From the NCBI RefSeq assembly GCF_900167025.1, contig NZ_FUXC01000003.1:132457-196456 (forward strand): DNA of 64,000 nucleotides. Direction: 5' to 3'. This document shows, piece by piece, positions 35,617 through 43,845 of the stretch. How positions within the stretch are numbered: the first letter of the stretch is position 1; each line of letters starts with the position of its first letter. The notes under the pieces were generated by a model. The model was not told where the DNA came from and did no database searches. It worked only from the letters and a program-made list of their open reading frames with translations. Source of the stretch: Treponema berlinense. Its GTDB lineage: Bacteria; Spirochaetota; Spirochaetia; Treponematales; Treponemataceae. A program made the translations under genes and the position numbers.

Positions 35617-35666
35617 AAAAAAAGGCATAACGCCTGCAACAGTCCTTAGTCACAGCCATCGTGCCC
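35617..35666 (-). promoter_or_regulatory. Leader hairpin with U7 tract before glyA (attenuator candidate)
   Basis: On the minus strand GGGCA...UGCCU closes a long stem containing GAUG/CGUU and CUGUGAC/GUUGCAG (with G-U pairs and two mismatches), an 8-nt loop, then seven U directly before the glyA Shine-Dalgarno. The leader also holds a nine-codon ORF (M-Q-N-G-H-D-G-C-D, start at 35675) with two Gly codons. It fits a terminator-type attenuator or a small riboswitch. I do not recognise a known glycine, SAM or THF riboswitch. Confidence 0.55.
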
Positions 35667-35694
35667 ATTTTGCATAACAAAAAATTTTAAACTA

Positions 35695-35723
35695 ATGATA
35701 TTGAAATTCTGCTGTTTTATCAA
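35695..35723 (-). promoter_or_regulatory. glyA promoter
   Basis: On the minus strand TTGATA (35718-35723), a 17-bp spacer and TATCAT (35695-35700) predict a transcript start near 35688 and a leader of about 85 nt that contains the hairpin at 35617-35666. Confidence 0.65.
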
Positions 35724-35814
35724 TTGAATTTTGTCTTATTTTCTTGATTTTTGCGCAAACTTATCCGCCTTGTGTAACTTTTGCAAGCGAAAAAATGTTT
35801 TTTATGTAATTTGA

Positions 35815-35843
35815 TTGTTTTCAGTTTTTAAAAATGATATAGT
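35815..35843 (+). promoter_or_regulatory. Promoter of the TPR lipoprotein gene
   Basis: TTGTTT (35815-35820), a 17-bp spacer and TATAGT (35838-35843). The ATG follows the -10 by 9 bp, so the mRNA leader would be 0-3 nt. Confidence 0.65.
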
Positions 35844-35852
35844 GAGAACGTT

Positions 35853-36257
35853 ATGACTAAAAGAATGAATTGTACAGTCGGCAGTTTTGCCACGATTTTT
35901 TTAATTTTGCCGTTGTTTTTTTCTTGCGGTTCTGTGCCTAAAGAAATTCCGGAAATGACTTCGCAGGAATTGATTCAAAATGGACAGACGAATTTTGAAA
36001 ACGGGAATTATAAAGCAGCTCTTGCTTATTACAACACTGCGGTTGAGCGTTTTTCTGATTGGGCAAATGTCTATATTGAAGCCCGTTATGAAATCGGACA
36101 TGTTTTTATGAAGCAGAAAAAATACAATCTTGCAGAGCCAATTTTTAACGAGCTTTTGGATATTTATAAAAATTCAACGCCGGGAACTTATCCTGCCGCT
36201 TATAAAAAACTTGCAGAAATTGAACTTGCAAAAATTCCGCACAAAAAGGCTGAATAG
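35853..36257 (+). CDS. Small TPR lipoprotein
   Basis: This 134-residue precursor has a lipobox (LFFSC near residue 25) and about two TPR units (AQN-type helices: NGQTNFENGNYKAALAYYNTA, MKQKKYNLAEPIFNELLDIY). It should be lipid-anchored in the envelope and bind another protein. It is monocistronic with its own near-leaderless promoter. The exact partner is unknown. Confidence 0.75.
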   Translation: MTKRMNCTVGSFATIFLILPLFFSCGSVPKEIPEMTSQELIQNGQTNFENGNYKAALAYYNTAVERFSDWANVYIEARYEIGHVFMKQKKYNLAEPIFNELLDIYKNSTPGTYPAAYKKLAEIELAKIPHKKAE

Positions 36258-36274
36258 ATTTTTTTACGAAAAAC

Positions 36275-36450
36275 TTACGCCCGATCGTAGCCATGCGAAG
36301 CAGCAGGTTGATTGTTTTTTATAAATTCGTTTTATTAAAGAAAAGTTTTTGCCGTTTAAAAAGCGAATTAAAAATGACAAAAATTTAACACCTGCCGAGG
36401 GCACTGAGTGGCGAAGAGCGGGTTAGACCGTGCAATGCCGTCCAAATTCT
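36275..36450. other. Intergenic region with weak GC-rich remnants
   Basis: There is no gene. Two GC-rich patches (about 36280-36312, CGCCCGATCGTAGCCATGCG; and about 36391-36442, CCTGCCGAGGGCACTGAGTG) lie around an AT-rich centre. They resemble fragments of the hairpin islands but lack a clear long stem. Confidence 0.3.
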
Positions 36451-36458
36451 TATAATCC

Positions 36459-37748
36459 TTATCTTCCGCGCGCGCTTTTGTCGTCTGGAACGATGATTGC
36501 GTCAATTACGATATTTTTTGCTTTTGCTGTGTCGGCTACGAGTTGTTTTGTGTATTTGCCGGTTCCGCGTGGAGTTGGATGAGGTTCTGCGTCTCCAATC
36601 AAAATGATTTTTCTGTAGGCGTCTTTTCGCCATTTGTAAAATGTCAGGCTTGCAAAGAGCGCTTCGTAAACTGCTTCTGGAATGTCGCCGCCTTCGTTTC
36701 CGTAAATTACAAAACTGTTGAGGTTTTTTGTAAAGACATTTATGTCTTTTGTGAATTCGTAGCGTTTTACCGGAAGACCCATGAGCCGGTAAGTGTCGTT
36801 GTAGTCGCGGTAAAGTAGCAATCCGATTCTAAAATCTCCGAATTGTTTTATCTGTTCTGTCAGGCGGGGAATCCATTCTTCACGGAGTTTTTGAACGTCA
36901 TCTTTCATGCTGCCTGTTGTGTCGATTGCAAAAACAACGTCAACCTTGTTTTTTGGCGAAATTCTTTCAATGCTTGCAGTTATGTCGTCTACGATTGAAT
37001 CCGGACCTTTTGAAAAGCACATTTGTCCGCCGTTAAAATTTGCAATGTCGTTAAAACTTGCCGCTGCAGCCGGGTTGTAGTCGTCTGTAAGCACAATCGG
37101 CTCTTTGACCGGAGGTGGCAGTTCTTCTGGTTCTGGCAGTGGCTGGGGAGCAGGCTCTTGTTTTTTTGCTGGAAGCTCAACTTTTTTTTCTGGAATTTTT
37201 CCGAGATCGAACATAAAAGGGTTGTCCAAAAATGTTCCTGTGTAGTCGCCGTATTTTTTTGAAAAACTGCGAATGTTGATGAATGTTCCACGGTTGATTT
37301 TTAATTTTCCGTGGCGCGACCATTCGTAACCGTATTCGATTTCTGACGGAATATAAATATGAAAGGCTTGTCCAAACTGCTCGTCTGCTTGAGGCGTTGA
37401 GTCGATGAGAGAATATTTTGCAAATTCTGATTTTAGAGGTTTTCCGTTTAAATAGCGGATTTCGTCTCCGTTTATTGAATTGTATTCGAGAGCGCGGTAG
37501 GCGTAATTGTCCTGTGTTCCTGACGGGTCTTTTGTCGTTTCTGTGAGCATTATCGACTCAATTCCGGGCTTTTTTCTTATATAAAGATGATACCCTTCTG
37601 CATTTTCAAAATTTTTATTGTTCTCGTAAACGAGGCGAATGTCGCTTTCGGTTATTAAGAGAGATGAAGGTTGCGCTGGCATTGTCTGCGCAAAAATTCC
37701 GAAAAATCCATAAATCATTATAAAAAAAGAAAATGCAAGTTTTTTCAT
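36459..37748 (-). CDS. Secreted von Willebrand factor A domain protein
   Basis: The 429-residue precursor has a signal peptide (AFSFFIMIYGFFGIFAQ). A region of about 170 unrecognised residues follows, then a Pro-rich linker (APQPLPEPEELPPPVKEP). The C-terminal vWA domain has its metal site DTTGS near residue 276, and later GGDIPEAVYEAL and ILIGDAEPHP. vWA domains bind protein partners through a metal ion. The domain is complete and the protein ends with a short basic tail. No Shine-Dalgarno is seen; a TATTAA box lies four bases before the ATG. Confidence 0.8.
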   Translation of the reverse strand: MKKLAFSFFIMIYGFFGIFAQTMPAQPSSLLITESDIRLVYENNKNFENAEGYHLYIRKKPGIESIMLTETTKDPSGTQDNYAYRALEYNSINGDEIRYLNGKPLKSEFAKYSLIDSTPQADEQFGQAFHIYIPSEIEYGYEWSRHGKLKINRGTFINIRSFSKKYGDYTGTFLDNPFMFDLGKIPEKKVELPAKKQEPAPQPLPEPEELPPPVKEPIVLTDDYNPAAAASFNDIANFNGGQMCFSKGPDSIVDDITASIERISPKNKVDVVFAIDTTGSMKDDVQKLREEWIPRLTEQIKQFGDFRIGLLLYRDYNDTYRLMGLPVKRYEFTKDINVFTKNLNSFVIYGNEGGDIPEAVYEALFASLTFYKWRKDAYRKIILIGDAEPHPTPRGTGKYTKQLVADTAKAKNIVIDAIIVPDDKSARGR

Positions 37749-37774
37749 ATTTTTAATATCGGAATTTTCATTTG

Positions 37775-37802
37775 TTGAATTTAGAACAATCTGTGATATA
37801 CT
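37775..37802 (+). promoter_or_regulatory. Promoter of the 391-residue gene
   Basis: TTGAAT (37775-37780), a 16-bp spacer and TATACT (37797-37802). Transcription would begin near 37809, two bases before the TTG at 37811 and 20 bases before the ATG at 37829. Confidence 0.6.
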
Positions 37803-37810
37803 AAAAAAAA

Positions 37811-38986
37811 TTGGAAAATAATAAAGATATGCAGTCAGACTTTATAGAAAATGATTTTACTTCAATCGATTTAAGCGAATTTTTGGATACTCAGGAAATG
37901 GCCGAAGAAACAGAAGAAAGTGGAATTGTCGTTCTGACACAAAATCAAAAGGTTCTCTGCGATGAGTTAAATTCGCGGATTGCGCTCTATTCTCCGCAGC
38001 ACAAGGAAATTTTTGACAAGAGAATGGCGGACTTAAAGAGGCTTGCTGTTGCAATTGCGGAATTTCCTTCATTGCTTTCCAGGGTAACTTTGACTTCTGA
38101 AACCAGGACTCCGCAGGATATTATTGAACTTCTTATTGATATTGATTCGGATTATGGAAAAACTTTTATCCAGCTTCCGAGCAAGGCAACTTTGGGAAAA
38201 GGATTTTTGACGGCAAAACTGCATACTTTTTCTTCGCTTGCAAAACTTGCGCTAAAAGTAAACAACAGCATGGAGTTAAAGACAAAACTTGATTCGACTG
38301 AAAAGGCTGAACCGGAAAAAATTGCAATTTCAAGCAAATTGATTCAGGCATTTAAAGACGAAACTGTTTCGATGATGTTTTTGCTTCTTGCGGAAGATGT
38401 TTACTTGAACCTGATAAAAGACGATTCTTTGAATGTGGATTTTAGACGTCAACTTGCGACTTCTCTCCTTCTTTTGTGGGAACACAGGGCGGATCAGAAT
38501 ATTTCGGACATTGCCCCGGTTTTGACAAGCGTCTGGAAGGCAAGGCGGACTTTGGCACCGGCTTTTGGAACGATGATGGGAACGAGCGAATTGATAATGT
38601 TTTCGTTCCAGATGGATGAAGTTTGGAGCAAATTTATCCGCACTCAGCTTGAAATTCCGGAAGTAAGCCAGGCAATGGAAGAGTTTTTGTTTGGAATTTC
38701 TTACGAGCAGATTCAAAAATTAAAACGCCTGCTCCGGGAAAAAGGAATCGGTTCAATCGGACGAGATGAAGTTTCAAAATTCTTAGGCGAAAAAGTAAAG
38801 ACCGATGTAAGTGGCGATTATAAAGATTTTTACAGTCAATATTCAATCCGGCGCGACAATGCGCAGGCTCGAAAAAGGCTGAACCTTGAAGGACCGCACA
38901 GAACTTTGGAAGACCATTTTATCCGCTTTGTAATGGAACAGAATCGGGAGAAACAGAATAATGACAGTTTTGCAAAAGCAGACTAA
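37811..38986 (+). CDS. Conserved unknown, helical cytoplasmic protein
   Basis: This protein of 391 residues (385 if ATG 37829 is used) has no signal or membrane segment. Most of it is predicted helix with no visible catalytic motif. The acidic N-terminus (residues 1-40) is followed by a globular part. I do not recognise a family. It overlaps the XRE-cupin regulator by 26 nt, which indicates co-translation. The start is uncertain: TTG 37811 would be leaderless and ATG 37829 lacks a good Shine-Dalgarno. Confidence 0.6.
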   Translation: MENNKDMQSDFIENDFTSIDLSEFLDTQEMAEETEESGIVVLTQNQKVLCDELNSRIALYSPQHKEIFDKRMADLKRLAVAIAEFPSLLSRVTLTSETRTPQDIIELLIDIDSDYGKTFIQLPSKATLGKGFLTAKLHTFSSLAKLALKVNNSMELKTKLDSTEKAEPEKIAISSKLIQAFKDETVSMMFLLLAEDVYLNLIKDDSLNVDFRRQLATSLLLLWEHRADQNISDIAPVLTSVWKARRTLAPAFGTMMGTSELIMFSFQMDEVWSKFIRTQLEIPEVSQAMEEFLFGISYEQIQKLKRLLREKGIGSIGRDEVSKFLGEKVKTDVSGDYKDFYSQYSIRRDNAQARKRLNLEGPHRTLEDHFIRFVMEQNREKQNNDSFAKAD

Positions 38987-39590
38987 TAATACAGAAAAAC
39001 AGCAGGACGGAAAGAAAATTCCGTATCACTTTGGAGAAAAAATCCGTACAGTCAGGGAGCGGAGCGGACTTACCTTAAAGGCTGTTGCTCAAAAAGCAGG
39101 AGTTTCGGAAAGTCTTGTAAGCCAAATTGAAAGAAATAAGGTGAGTCCTGCGATTGATACCCTTTTGACTCTTGCAGATGTTCTCGACATAAACCTTGAG
39201 TTTTTGTTCGAGGAATATCATAAAACACGTCCAGTCGAAGTTACTCATAAAAATGAGCGGAGGCAGATTGTTGAAGGCGATATTCTTTACGAGGAAATTG
39301 CCGGAGCGTCAAAAAATGACGGTCAGCACGCGCTTGAGTCTTACGAAATTACAATTCCTGTTGACGCAAAAACTTATCGTGGCTCTTACGGACATTTAGG
39401 AAAAGAAATCGGATATATTCTGGAAGGAAAATGCCAGCTTCATTACGAAAATTTTGTTTATGAGCTTCAGGCAGGCGACAGCGTTTCGTTTTCTGCAAAT
39501 TCGCCGCATACTCTTGTAAATATCGGCGATACTGCGGTTCGGGCAATCTGGACTGTAACGCCTCCTCAGAGATTTATCCATTCTAAATAA
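38961..39590 (+). CDS. XRE-family regulator with C-terminal cupin
   Basis: This 209-residue protein has an N-terminal helix-turn-helix (LTLKAVAQKAGVSESLVSQI, residues about 38-58). A cupin sensor domain follows (GHLGKEIGYILEGKCQLHYE, LQAGDSVSFSANSPHTLVNI). Such regulators sense small ligands, and relatives control polyamine, amino-acid or phosphonate genes. Its ligand here is unknown. ATG 38961 has GGGAG 10 nt upstream, inside the preceding gene. Confidence 0.85.
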   Translation: MTVLQKQTNNTEKQQDGKKIPYHFGEKIRTVRERSGLTLKAVAQKAGVSESLVSQIERNKVSPAIDTLLTLADVLDINLEFLFEEYHKTRPVEVTHKNERRQIVEGDILYEEIAGASKNDGQHALESYEITIPVDAKTYRGSYGHLGKEIGYILEGKCQLHYENFVYELQAGDSVSFSANSPHTLVNIGDTAVRAIWTVTPPQRFIHSK

Positions 39591-39647
39591 AAAAAACTGG
39601 CGGTTTGACAGAAAAATTGAAGCCGACGCCTTTTTTGTTTTCCAAAA

Positions 39648-40514
39648 ATGAAACTTAAATCAACGGATTTTAAAAAGACATATTTTATTCTTTTTTGCGC
39701 AGTTTTTTGTTTTTTTACGGGCTGTAGTTCTCTTTCTTCGTTAAAAAACGAGGCTTTTTCTGAACTTGATGAATCTTCCTATATTCCTGAAAAAATAGAA
39801 TGGAAGAAAATAAATGCGCTTTCGGAATATTTTTTGTTTGAAAATAAAAACGTTCCTCTCCGCTATCATCTTGTAAAAATTGACCTTAGTTCGCAGAGTT
39901 TAAAAATTTCTGCTTATCCACTTAAAAAAAATGAACTTGGAAAAGGAATTTCTGCCGCGAGTTTTGCCAAAAAGTCCGGAAGTTTTGTTTCGATAAATAC
40001 ATCGCCGTTTAAGGGGCGTTTTTTTTCTAAACGCAAAATTGTCGGAATTCACAAAATTCGAGAACAAATATTGTCTGAAGAAAACGGACGATATTCTGCT
40101 CTAGGCTTTAAAACTGAAAAAGACGGAAGCTTAAAGGCTTTTGTTGCAAATCAAAATGAATTGAACAGTATAGAAGATTTTAATTACGTTTTTGGCGGAT
40201 TTTTTGAAATCTTAAAAGATGATGAAGAAATCGAATTTTCGTATTCAAGCAGAAACAGCCGTACGGCAGCAGGGATTTCTTCTGACGGAAAAACGCTTTT
40301 TTTGCTTGTTGTTGAAGGCGAGAGAAAAAATTTAAGCCGGGGGCTTTCTTACGGCGAATGTGCAAAAATCCTTAAATCTGCAGGTTCTGCGGACGCACTG
40401 GAGTTTGACGGCGGAAGTTCTTCAAGCCTTTTTATTGACGGAAAAAATGTGCTTTTGTACCGGAATTTTAGAAAATGCGCGGCATTTTTTGGTTTTTGCA
40501 CCTCTGGAAAATAA
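39648..40514 (+). CDS. Lipoprotein with phosphodiester glycosidase (NAGPA/DUF2233) domain
   Basis: This 288-residue precursor has a lipobox (FFTGC near residue 26). The mature part matches the phosphodiester glycosidase fold: FVSINTSPF, then RNSRTAAGISSDGKTLFLLV and ADALEFDGGSSSSLFI. Family members remove N-acetylglucosamine from phosphodiesters or act on cell-wall sugars. Here it should act at the envelope. It follows the regulator by 57 nt and may share its transcript, though a weak stem with a T tract (about 39600-39636) lies between them. Confidence 0.8.
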   Translation: MKLKSTDFKKTYFILFCAVFCFFTGCSSLSSLKNEAFSELDESSYIPEKIEWKKINALSEYFLFENKNVPLRYHLVKIDLSSQSLKISAYPLKKNELGKGISAASFAKKSGSFVSINTSPFKGRFFSKRKIVGIHKIREQILSEENGRYSALGFKTEKDGSLKAFVANQNELNSIEDFNYVFGGFFEILKDDEEIEFSYSSRNSRTAAGISSDGKTLFLLVVEGERKNLSRGLSYGECAKILKSAGSADALEFDGGSSSSLFIDGKNVLLYRNFRKCAAFFGFCTSGK

Positions 40515-40528
40515 AACAGTCTTTTAAG

Positions 40529-40557
40529 TTGACGGTGATTTTTTTATAAAGTATAGT
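40529..40557 (+). promoter_or_regulatory. Promoter of the PilZ gene, predicted leaderless
   Basis: TTGACG (40529-40534), a 17-bp spacer and TATAGT (40552-40557). The ATG at 40565 is 7 bp after the -10, so it coincides with the expected start of transcription. Confidence 0.75.
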
Positions 40558-40564
40558 TTTATAT

Positions 40565-41545
40565 ATGGGTGTTGCAACAACTCAGCAGTTACAGCGGTAT
40601 TATGACCAATATCGGGATACAGAAATTACTTTTACGAAAGATATTATTCGCGCGCTTGGTCTTGACCCTCGGCAAATTTATATAAAATGTAATCGCGGAC
40701 AATGGCCTTGTATCATAAATTCGACTTCTTTTTTGCAGGCTAAGATTATTGTCGGCGCAAAAGGCGGTGCTTTTCAGGCTCTTTCTGACCAGTCAACTTC
40801 CGGCATAAATTTGCGCTTTTGTTTTCTCGAATCAGAAAATGATTTAATGAGTTTTTTTGTTGCAGGACATGTTACAAATATTGTTCCGTATATGAATTCG
40901 TCGGAACTCGCCGTAATTACGATTGCTTTTAACCAGCGTCCGCCAGACGATTTAATTGAGGCGGTTGGCCGTCTTCTTGAAGCAAATACAAATGCGGTAC
41001 GTCGTCGCGAAGAAAGAATTTTAATCAACGAAAATTCTAAACGCAAACTCGGGCTTGTTCGTGAAGAGGCGATTGTTTTGATTCAAAACGTTCCTCGCCA
41101 CTGTATTGTACGCAATTTGTCTTTTTCCGGGGCAAAGATTATACTTTTGGGACTTTCTCAATTTTTGACGAATAAACCTGCCCAGCTCAGACTTGAATTT
41201 GAAGATCCGAACGAAGTTATAACCCTTAACGGTGTGATTGTTTCTTCGGAAGTGATTGAAGGAAGAAAAGATATTGTTGCCTGCAGCATAACATTTGCAG
41301 ATAAAATTGTTCCGCTTTCTTATAAATTGCATATAAATAACTTTTTGACGGCTGTAAGAAAAACCCAGCTTTCTGCAAGCGACCAGATTGCCCAGCAAAG
41401 GGCGATGCAGGCAAAGATGGCGGCTCAAAAACAAAATGCTCCTGCCAGTTCCCAGCCGGGGCAGACGGCTCAAAATGCTCCTGCGCAGACTGAAAAAACG
41501 CAGGCAAGTCAGCCGGAAACACCTGAAACAAATGGCAACGCTTAA
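40565..41545 (+). CDS. PilZ-domain protein (PlzA-like), possible c-di-GMP receptor
   Basis: The 326-residue cytoplasmic protein has an N-terminal domain (residues 1-140) like the PilZN3 part of spirochaetal PlzA proteins. A C-terminal PilZ domain has the NLSFSGAKI motif near residue 186. The basic stretch with RRREER and KRKLGLVR should supply the c-di-GMP-binding arginines, but the exact RxxxR spacing is not classical, so binding needs testing. The last 60 residues are a disordered tail rich in Gln, Ala, Pro and Thr. PlzA proteins link c-di-GMP to motility and virulence in Borrelia. Confidence 0.75.
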   Translation: MGVATTQQLQRYYDQYRDTEITFTKDIIRALGLDPRQIYIKCNRGQWPCIINSTSFLQAKIIVGAKGGAFQALSDQSTSGINLRFCFLESENDLMSFFVAGHVTNIVPYMNSSELAVITIAFNQRPPDDLIEAVGRLLEANTNAVRRREERILINENSKRKLGLVREEAIVLIQNVPRHCIVRNLSFSGAKIILLGLSQFLTNKPAQLRLEFEDPNEVITLNGVIVSSEVIEGRKDIVACSITFADKIVPLSYKLHINNFLTAVRKTQLSASDQIAQQRAMQAKMAAQKQNAPASSQPGQTAQNAPAQTEKTQASQPETPETNGNA

Positions 41546-41556
41546 AAAAGTTGCTT

Positions 41557-41675
41557 ATGTGGCAGGGATTGTAGGGGCGGCGAAAGCCGTTGCGTTTAAG
41601 CGAAGCGTAGCAATGGAGCGGTAGCGGAACCCCGGAAAGCCCGTTTTTTTTACGAAGTAAAAAAAGCCACCCGAA
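41557..41675. repeat. GC-rich hairpin island after the PilZ gene
   Basis: Motif order: GGCAGGGATTGTAGGGGC, hairpin GGCGGC/GCCG, GCGTTTAAGCGAAGCG, AGCAATGGAGCGG, GCGGAACCCCGG, AAAGCCC, hairpin with arms TTTTTTTAC/GTAAAAAAA (41644-41665), GCCACCC. The island at 6962-7068 has the same order, but its last hairpin is GTGCCGT/ACGGCAC. Stem sequences vary while complementarity is kept. Confidence 0.7.
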
Positions 41676-41709
41676 TTTAAAAATTAAGTTTTTATAAGGA
41701 AATATTTTT

Positions 41710-42855
41710 ATGAAACCGACAGATCCACTTGAATCAGTTTATTTTATTGAATTACCGGAAGATTTTCATTTTACTCAAAAGGCAATGCCGATTGATCCGA
41801 CAATTCCGCTTCCTGTGCAAAAAAAGGAAAAGGATGATCCTGGAACTTTTAATATGAAAGAATTGACGGAAGAGCAGATTCTTGCAGGTTTGCTTACTGT
41901 CATGGCTTACGACAGCGACAATAAAAATATTTTGTATTACCGTTCGATTCTTGGAAAGGCGCGCCCGAATTTGAAAAAAGAACTGACTGAAGCGGCGATT
42001 TTAAAGACAAAAAATCAGGATTACGATCTGGCGGAAGAAATTTACGCTTCTCTTCGCGGCTTTGATCCGGAAGATATTGCGACAATTTTGAATACAGCCC
42101 TCTTTTTTGATCAGCGCGCGGATTCGTACAGAACTTCCGGTCTTTATGACGATGCCGACGCTTACGATGCTGACGCGCTTTTTTATTACAGACAGGCGAT
42201 GGATGCAGAGCCGGCTGTTCCGGATGCTTTTTTTAATGCTGGTTTTTATTATCTTAAAAAGCATAATTTTAAAGAAGCAAAAAGTTGTTTTGAAACTTAT
42301 CTGGCGCTGACCTGCGAAATGACAGACGACGAAATGGGCGAGAATGGACTTTATAAAAAAAATCGCGCCCAGGAACTGTTAAATGAAATCAGCAACCGCA
42401 ATATGGAAGATGATCATTTTAAGGCTGCTTACGATTTTATAAATAAGGGCGAAGTTGAAAAAGGGCTTGATGAAATTCGTGTCTTTTTGGAAAAAAATCC
42501 TGCGGTTTGGAATGCGTGGTTTATGCTTGGCTGGGGATTAAGACAGCAGAAAAGATACGAAGATGCTAAAAAAGCCTTTGAAAAAACTCTTACCCTCGAA
42601 GGCGGAAAAAGGGCCGACACCTACAATGAGCTTGCAATCTGCTTTATGGAAGAGCAGAATCTGCCAAAAGCAAAAGAAGCTTTGCAGACAGCGCTTTCTA
42701 TTGAACCTGAAAATACAAAAATTATTTCTAATTTGGGATATTTGGCGCTAAAAGAAGGAAATCCTTCTGACGCTGCGGCGTATTTTCAGACTGTTCTTGA
42801 ATATGATCCAAATGACAAGCTTGCTGCTGCAGAACTGCTAAAAATGGACGTATAA
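41710..42855 (+). CDS. Cytoplasmic TPR protein
   Basis: This 381-residue protein has no signal peptide. The N-terminal 75 residues are polar. From about residue 95 there are at least five TPR-like units, the clearest being FFNAGFYYLKKHNFKEAKSC, GWGLRQQKRYEDAKKAFEKT and NLGYLALKEGNPSDAAAYFQ. It probably assembles a complex; the partner is unknown. AAGGAAA precedes the ATG. The following DUF192 gene starts 2 nt after its stop, so they form an operon. Confidence 0.78.
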   Translation: MKPTDPLESVYFIELPEDFHFTQKAMPIDPTIPLPVQKKEKDDPGTFNMKELTEEQILAGLLTVMAYDSDNKNILYYRSILGKARPNLKKELTEAAILKTKNQDYDLAEEIYASLRGFDPEDIATILNTALFFDQRADSYRTSGLYDDADAYDADALFYYRQAMDAEPAVPDAFFNAGFYYLKKHNFKEAKSCFETYLALTCEMTDDEMGENGLYKKNRAQELLNEISNRNMEDDHFKAAYDFINKGEVEKGLDEIRVFLEKNPAVWNAWFMLGWGLRQQKRYEDAKKAFEKTLTLEGGKRADTYNELAICFMEEQNLPKAKEALQTALSIEPENTKIISNLGYLALKEGNPSDAAAYFQTVLEYDPNDKLAAAELLKMDV

Positions 42856-42857
42856 AA

Positions 42858-43298
42858 ATGAAAAAAACAATTCTATTTTTGTTTGCAAATATTTTTATTT
42901 TTTCATTTTTTTCTTGTGCGCAGAAACTACCTGTTCAAAAATTGACGGTGACAACGCAGAAAAGAGGGCAGGTTTGTGTTCTTGCGGAAGTTGCAAAAAC
43001 TCAGGCGCAGCGCAACCGCGGTTTTATGGAGCGCAAAAATATTCCGGCAGGAACAGGAATGATTTTTGTTTTTGAGCGCGACCAGATTTTGAGTTTTTGG
43101 ATGAAGAATACGCCGCATCCGCTTTCGATTGCATACATCGACAGCACAGGCACAATCCGCGACATTTTCGACATGACGCCATTTTCGCTTTCTTCTGTGA
43201 CAAGTACGGTAAGCGTAAGATATGCCCTCGAAGTTCCAAAGGGCTGGTTTGAGGAAAATGGAATAAAGACGGGCGATAAAGTTTCTCTGCCAGAATAG
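42858..43298 (+). CDS. DUF192-family lipoprotein
   Basis: This 146-residue precursor has a lipobox-like SFFSC near residue 20 and a DUF192 domain (RNRGFMERKNIPAGTGMIFV, SFWMKNTPHPLSIAYID, ALEVPKGWFEENGIKTGD). DUF192 proteins are small envelope proteins of unknown molecular role. It follows the TPR gene by 2 nt and is convergent with the next gene, with only 2 nt between stop codons. Confidence 0.88.
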   Translation: MKKTILFLFANIFIFSFFSCAQKLPVQKLTVTTQKRGQVCVLAEVAKTQAQRNRGFMERKNIPAGTGMIFVFERDQILSFWMKNTPHPLSIAYIDSTGTIRDIFDMTPFSLSSVTSTVSVRYALEVPKGWFEENGIKTGDKVSLPE

Positions 43299-43300
43299 AA

Positions 43301-43840
43301 TTAAAGGCTTTCTAAAAATTCATCTTTCGATTTTTCTTCGATTGTCTTTTGAACGTTGCCTTCATCGAGCATTTTTTGGAATTTTGCATTATCGATGTAT
43401 TTTAAGGTAAGCGGACGTTCAAGGCTCATGATTATAGAATCATCTTGCCAGGCTGAGCGTTTCGGGCTTATCGAAGATGGATTTCCGTATTTTTTAGAAA
43501 GGCTTGTAAAAATTGAAGCGTGGTCGATTTTTTTTTCGTTTAAGTTGAGCGTAATCGAAAAAAGTTTATCATCAACAAACTGAAACCAGCAGCGCGTAAA
43601 AAAAGAATAGGCGTTTTTGGAAGCGTCAGTTTCGATTAAAACCTGTTTTGTTTTTGGAGAAAGGCTTACATCTCTGTCGCCTCGATAGCCAAAATCGGTG
43701 TTCTTTTTTAATTCTGATTTTACTTCGTCCACGCTCATTCCGAGTTCAATTGAACCGTAACCTTTCGGAAGAGCGGAGCAAAGCGCAGCGCAGCTAAAAA
43801 AAGCAAATGCGCAGAATGCAAAAAGTCTTATTTTTTTCAT
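43301..43840 (-). CDS. Small secreted protein of unknown function
   Basis: The 179-residue precursor has a signal peptide (LFAFCAFAFFSCAALCSALP). The mature part, with SIELGMSVDEVKSELKKN and FQFVDDKLFSITLNLNEKK, looks like small periplasmic proteins with an SmpA/BamE-like start, but the match is loose. It starts 5 nt after the cNMP-domain gene and lacks a Shine-Dalgarno, so it is probably translated by coupling. Confidence 0.6.
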   Translation of the reverse strand: MKKIRLFAFCAFAFFSCAALCSALPKGYGSIELGMSVDEVKSELKKNTDFGYRGDRDVSLSPKTKQVLIETDASKNAYSFFTRCWFQFVDDKLFSITLNLNEKKIDHASIFTSLSKKYGNPSSISPKRSAWQDDSIIMSLERPLTLKYIDNAKFQKMLDEGNVQKTIEEKSKDEFLESL

Positions 43841-43845
43841 AAAAA

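Noticed and set aside
36459-37748. Truncation of the vWA gene by the preceding GC-rich patch
   Set aside because: The frame ends at a normal TAA after a complete vWA fold (metal motif, helix and last strand are present), so it is not clearly broken.
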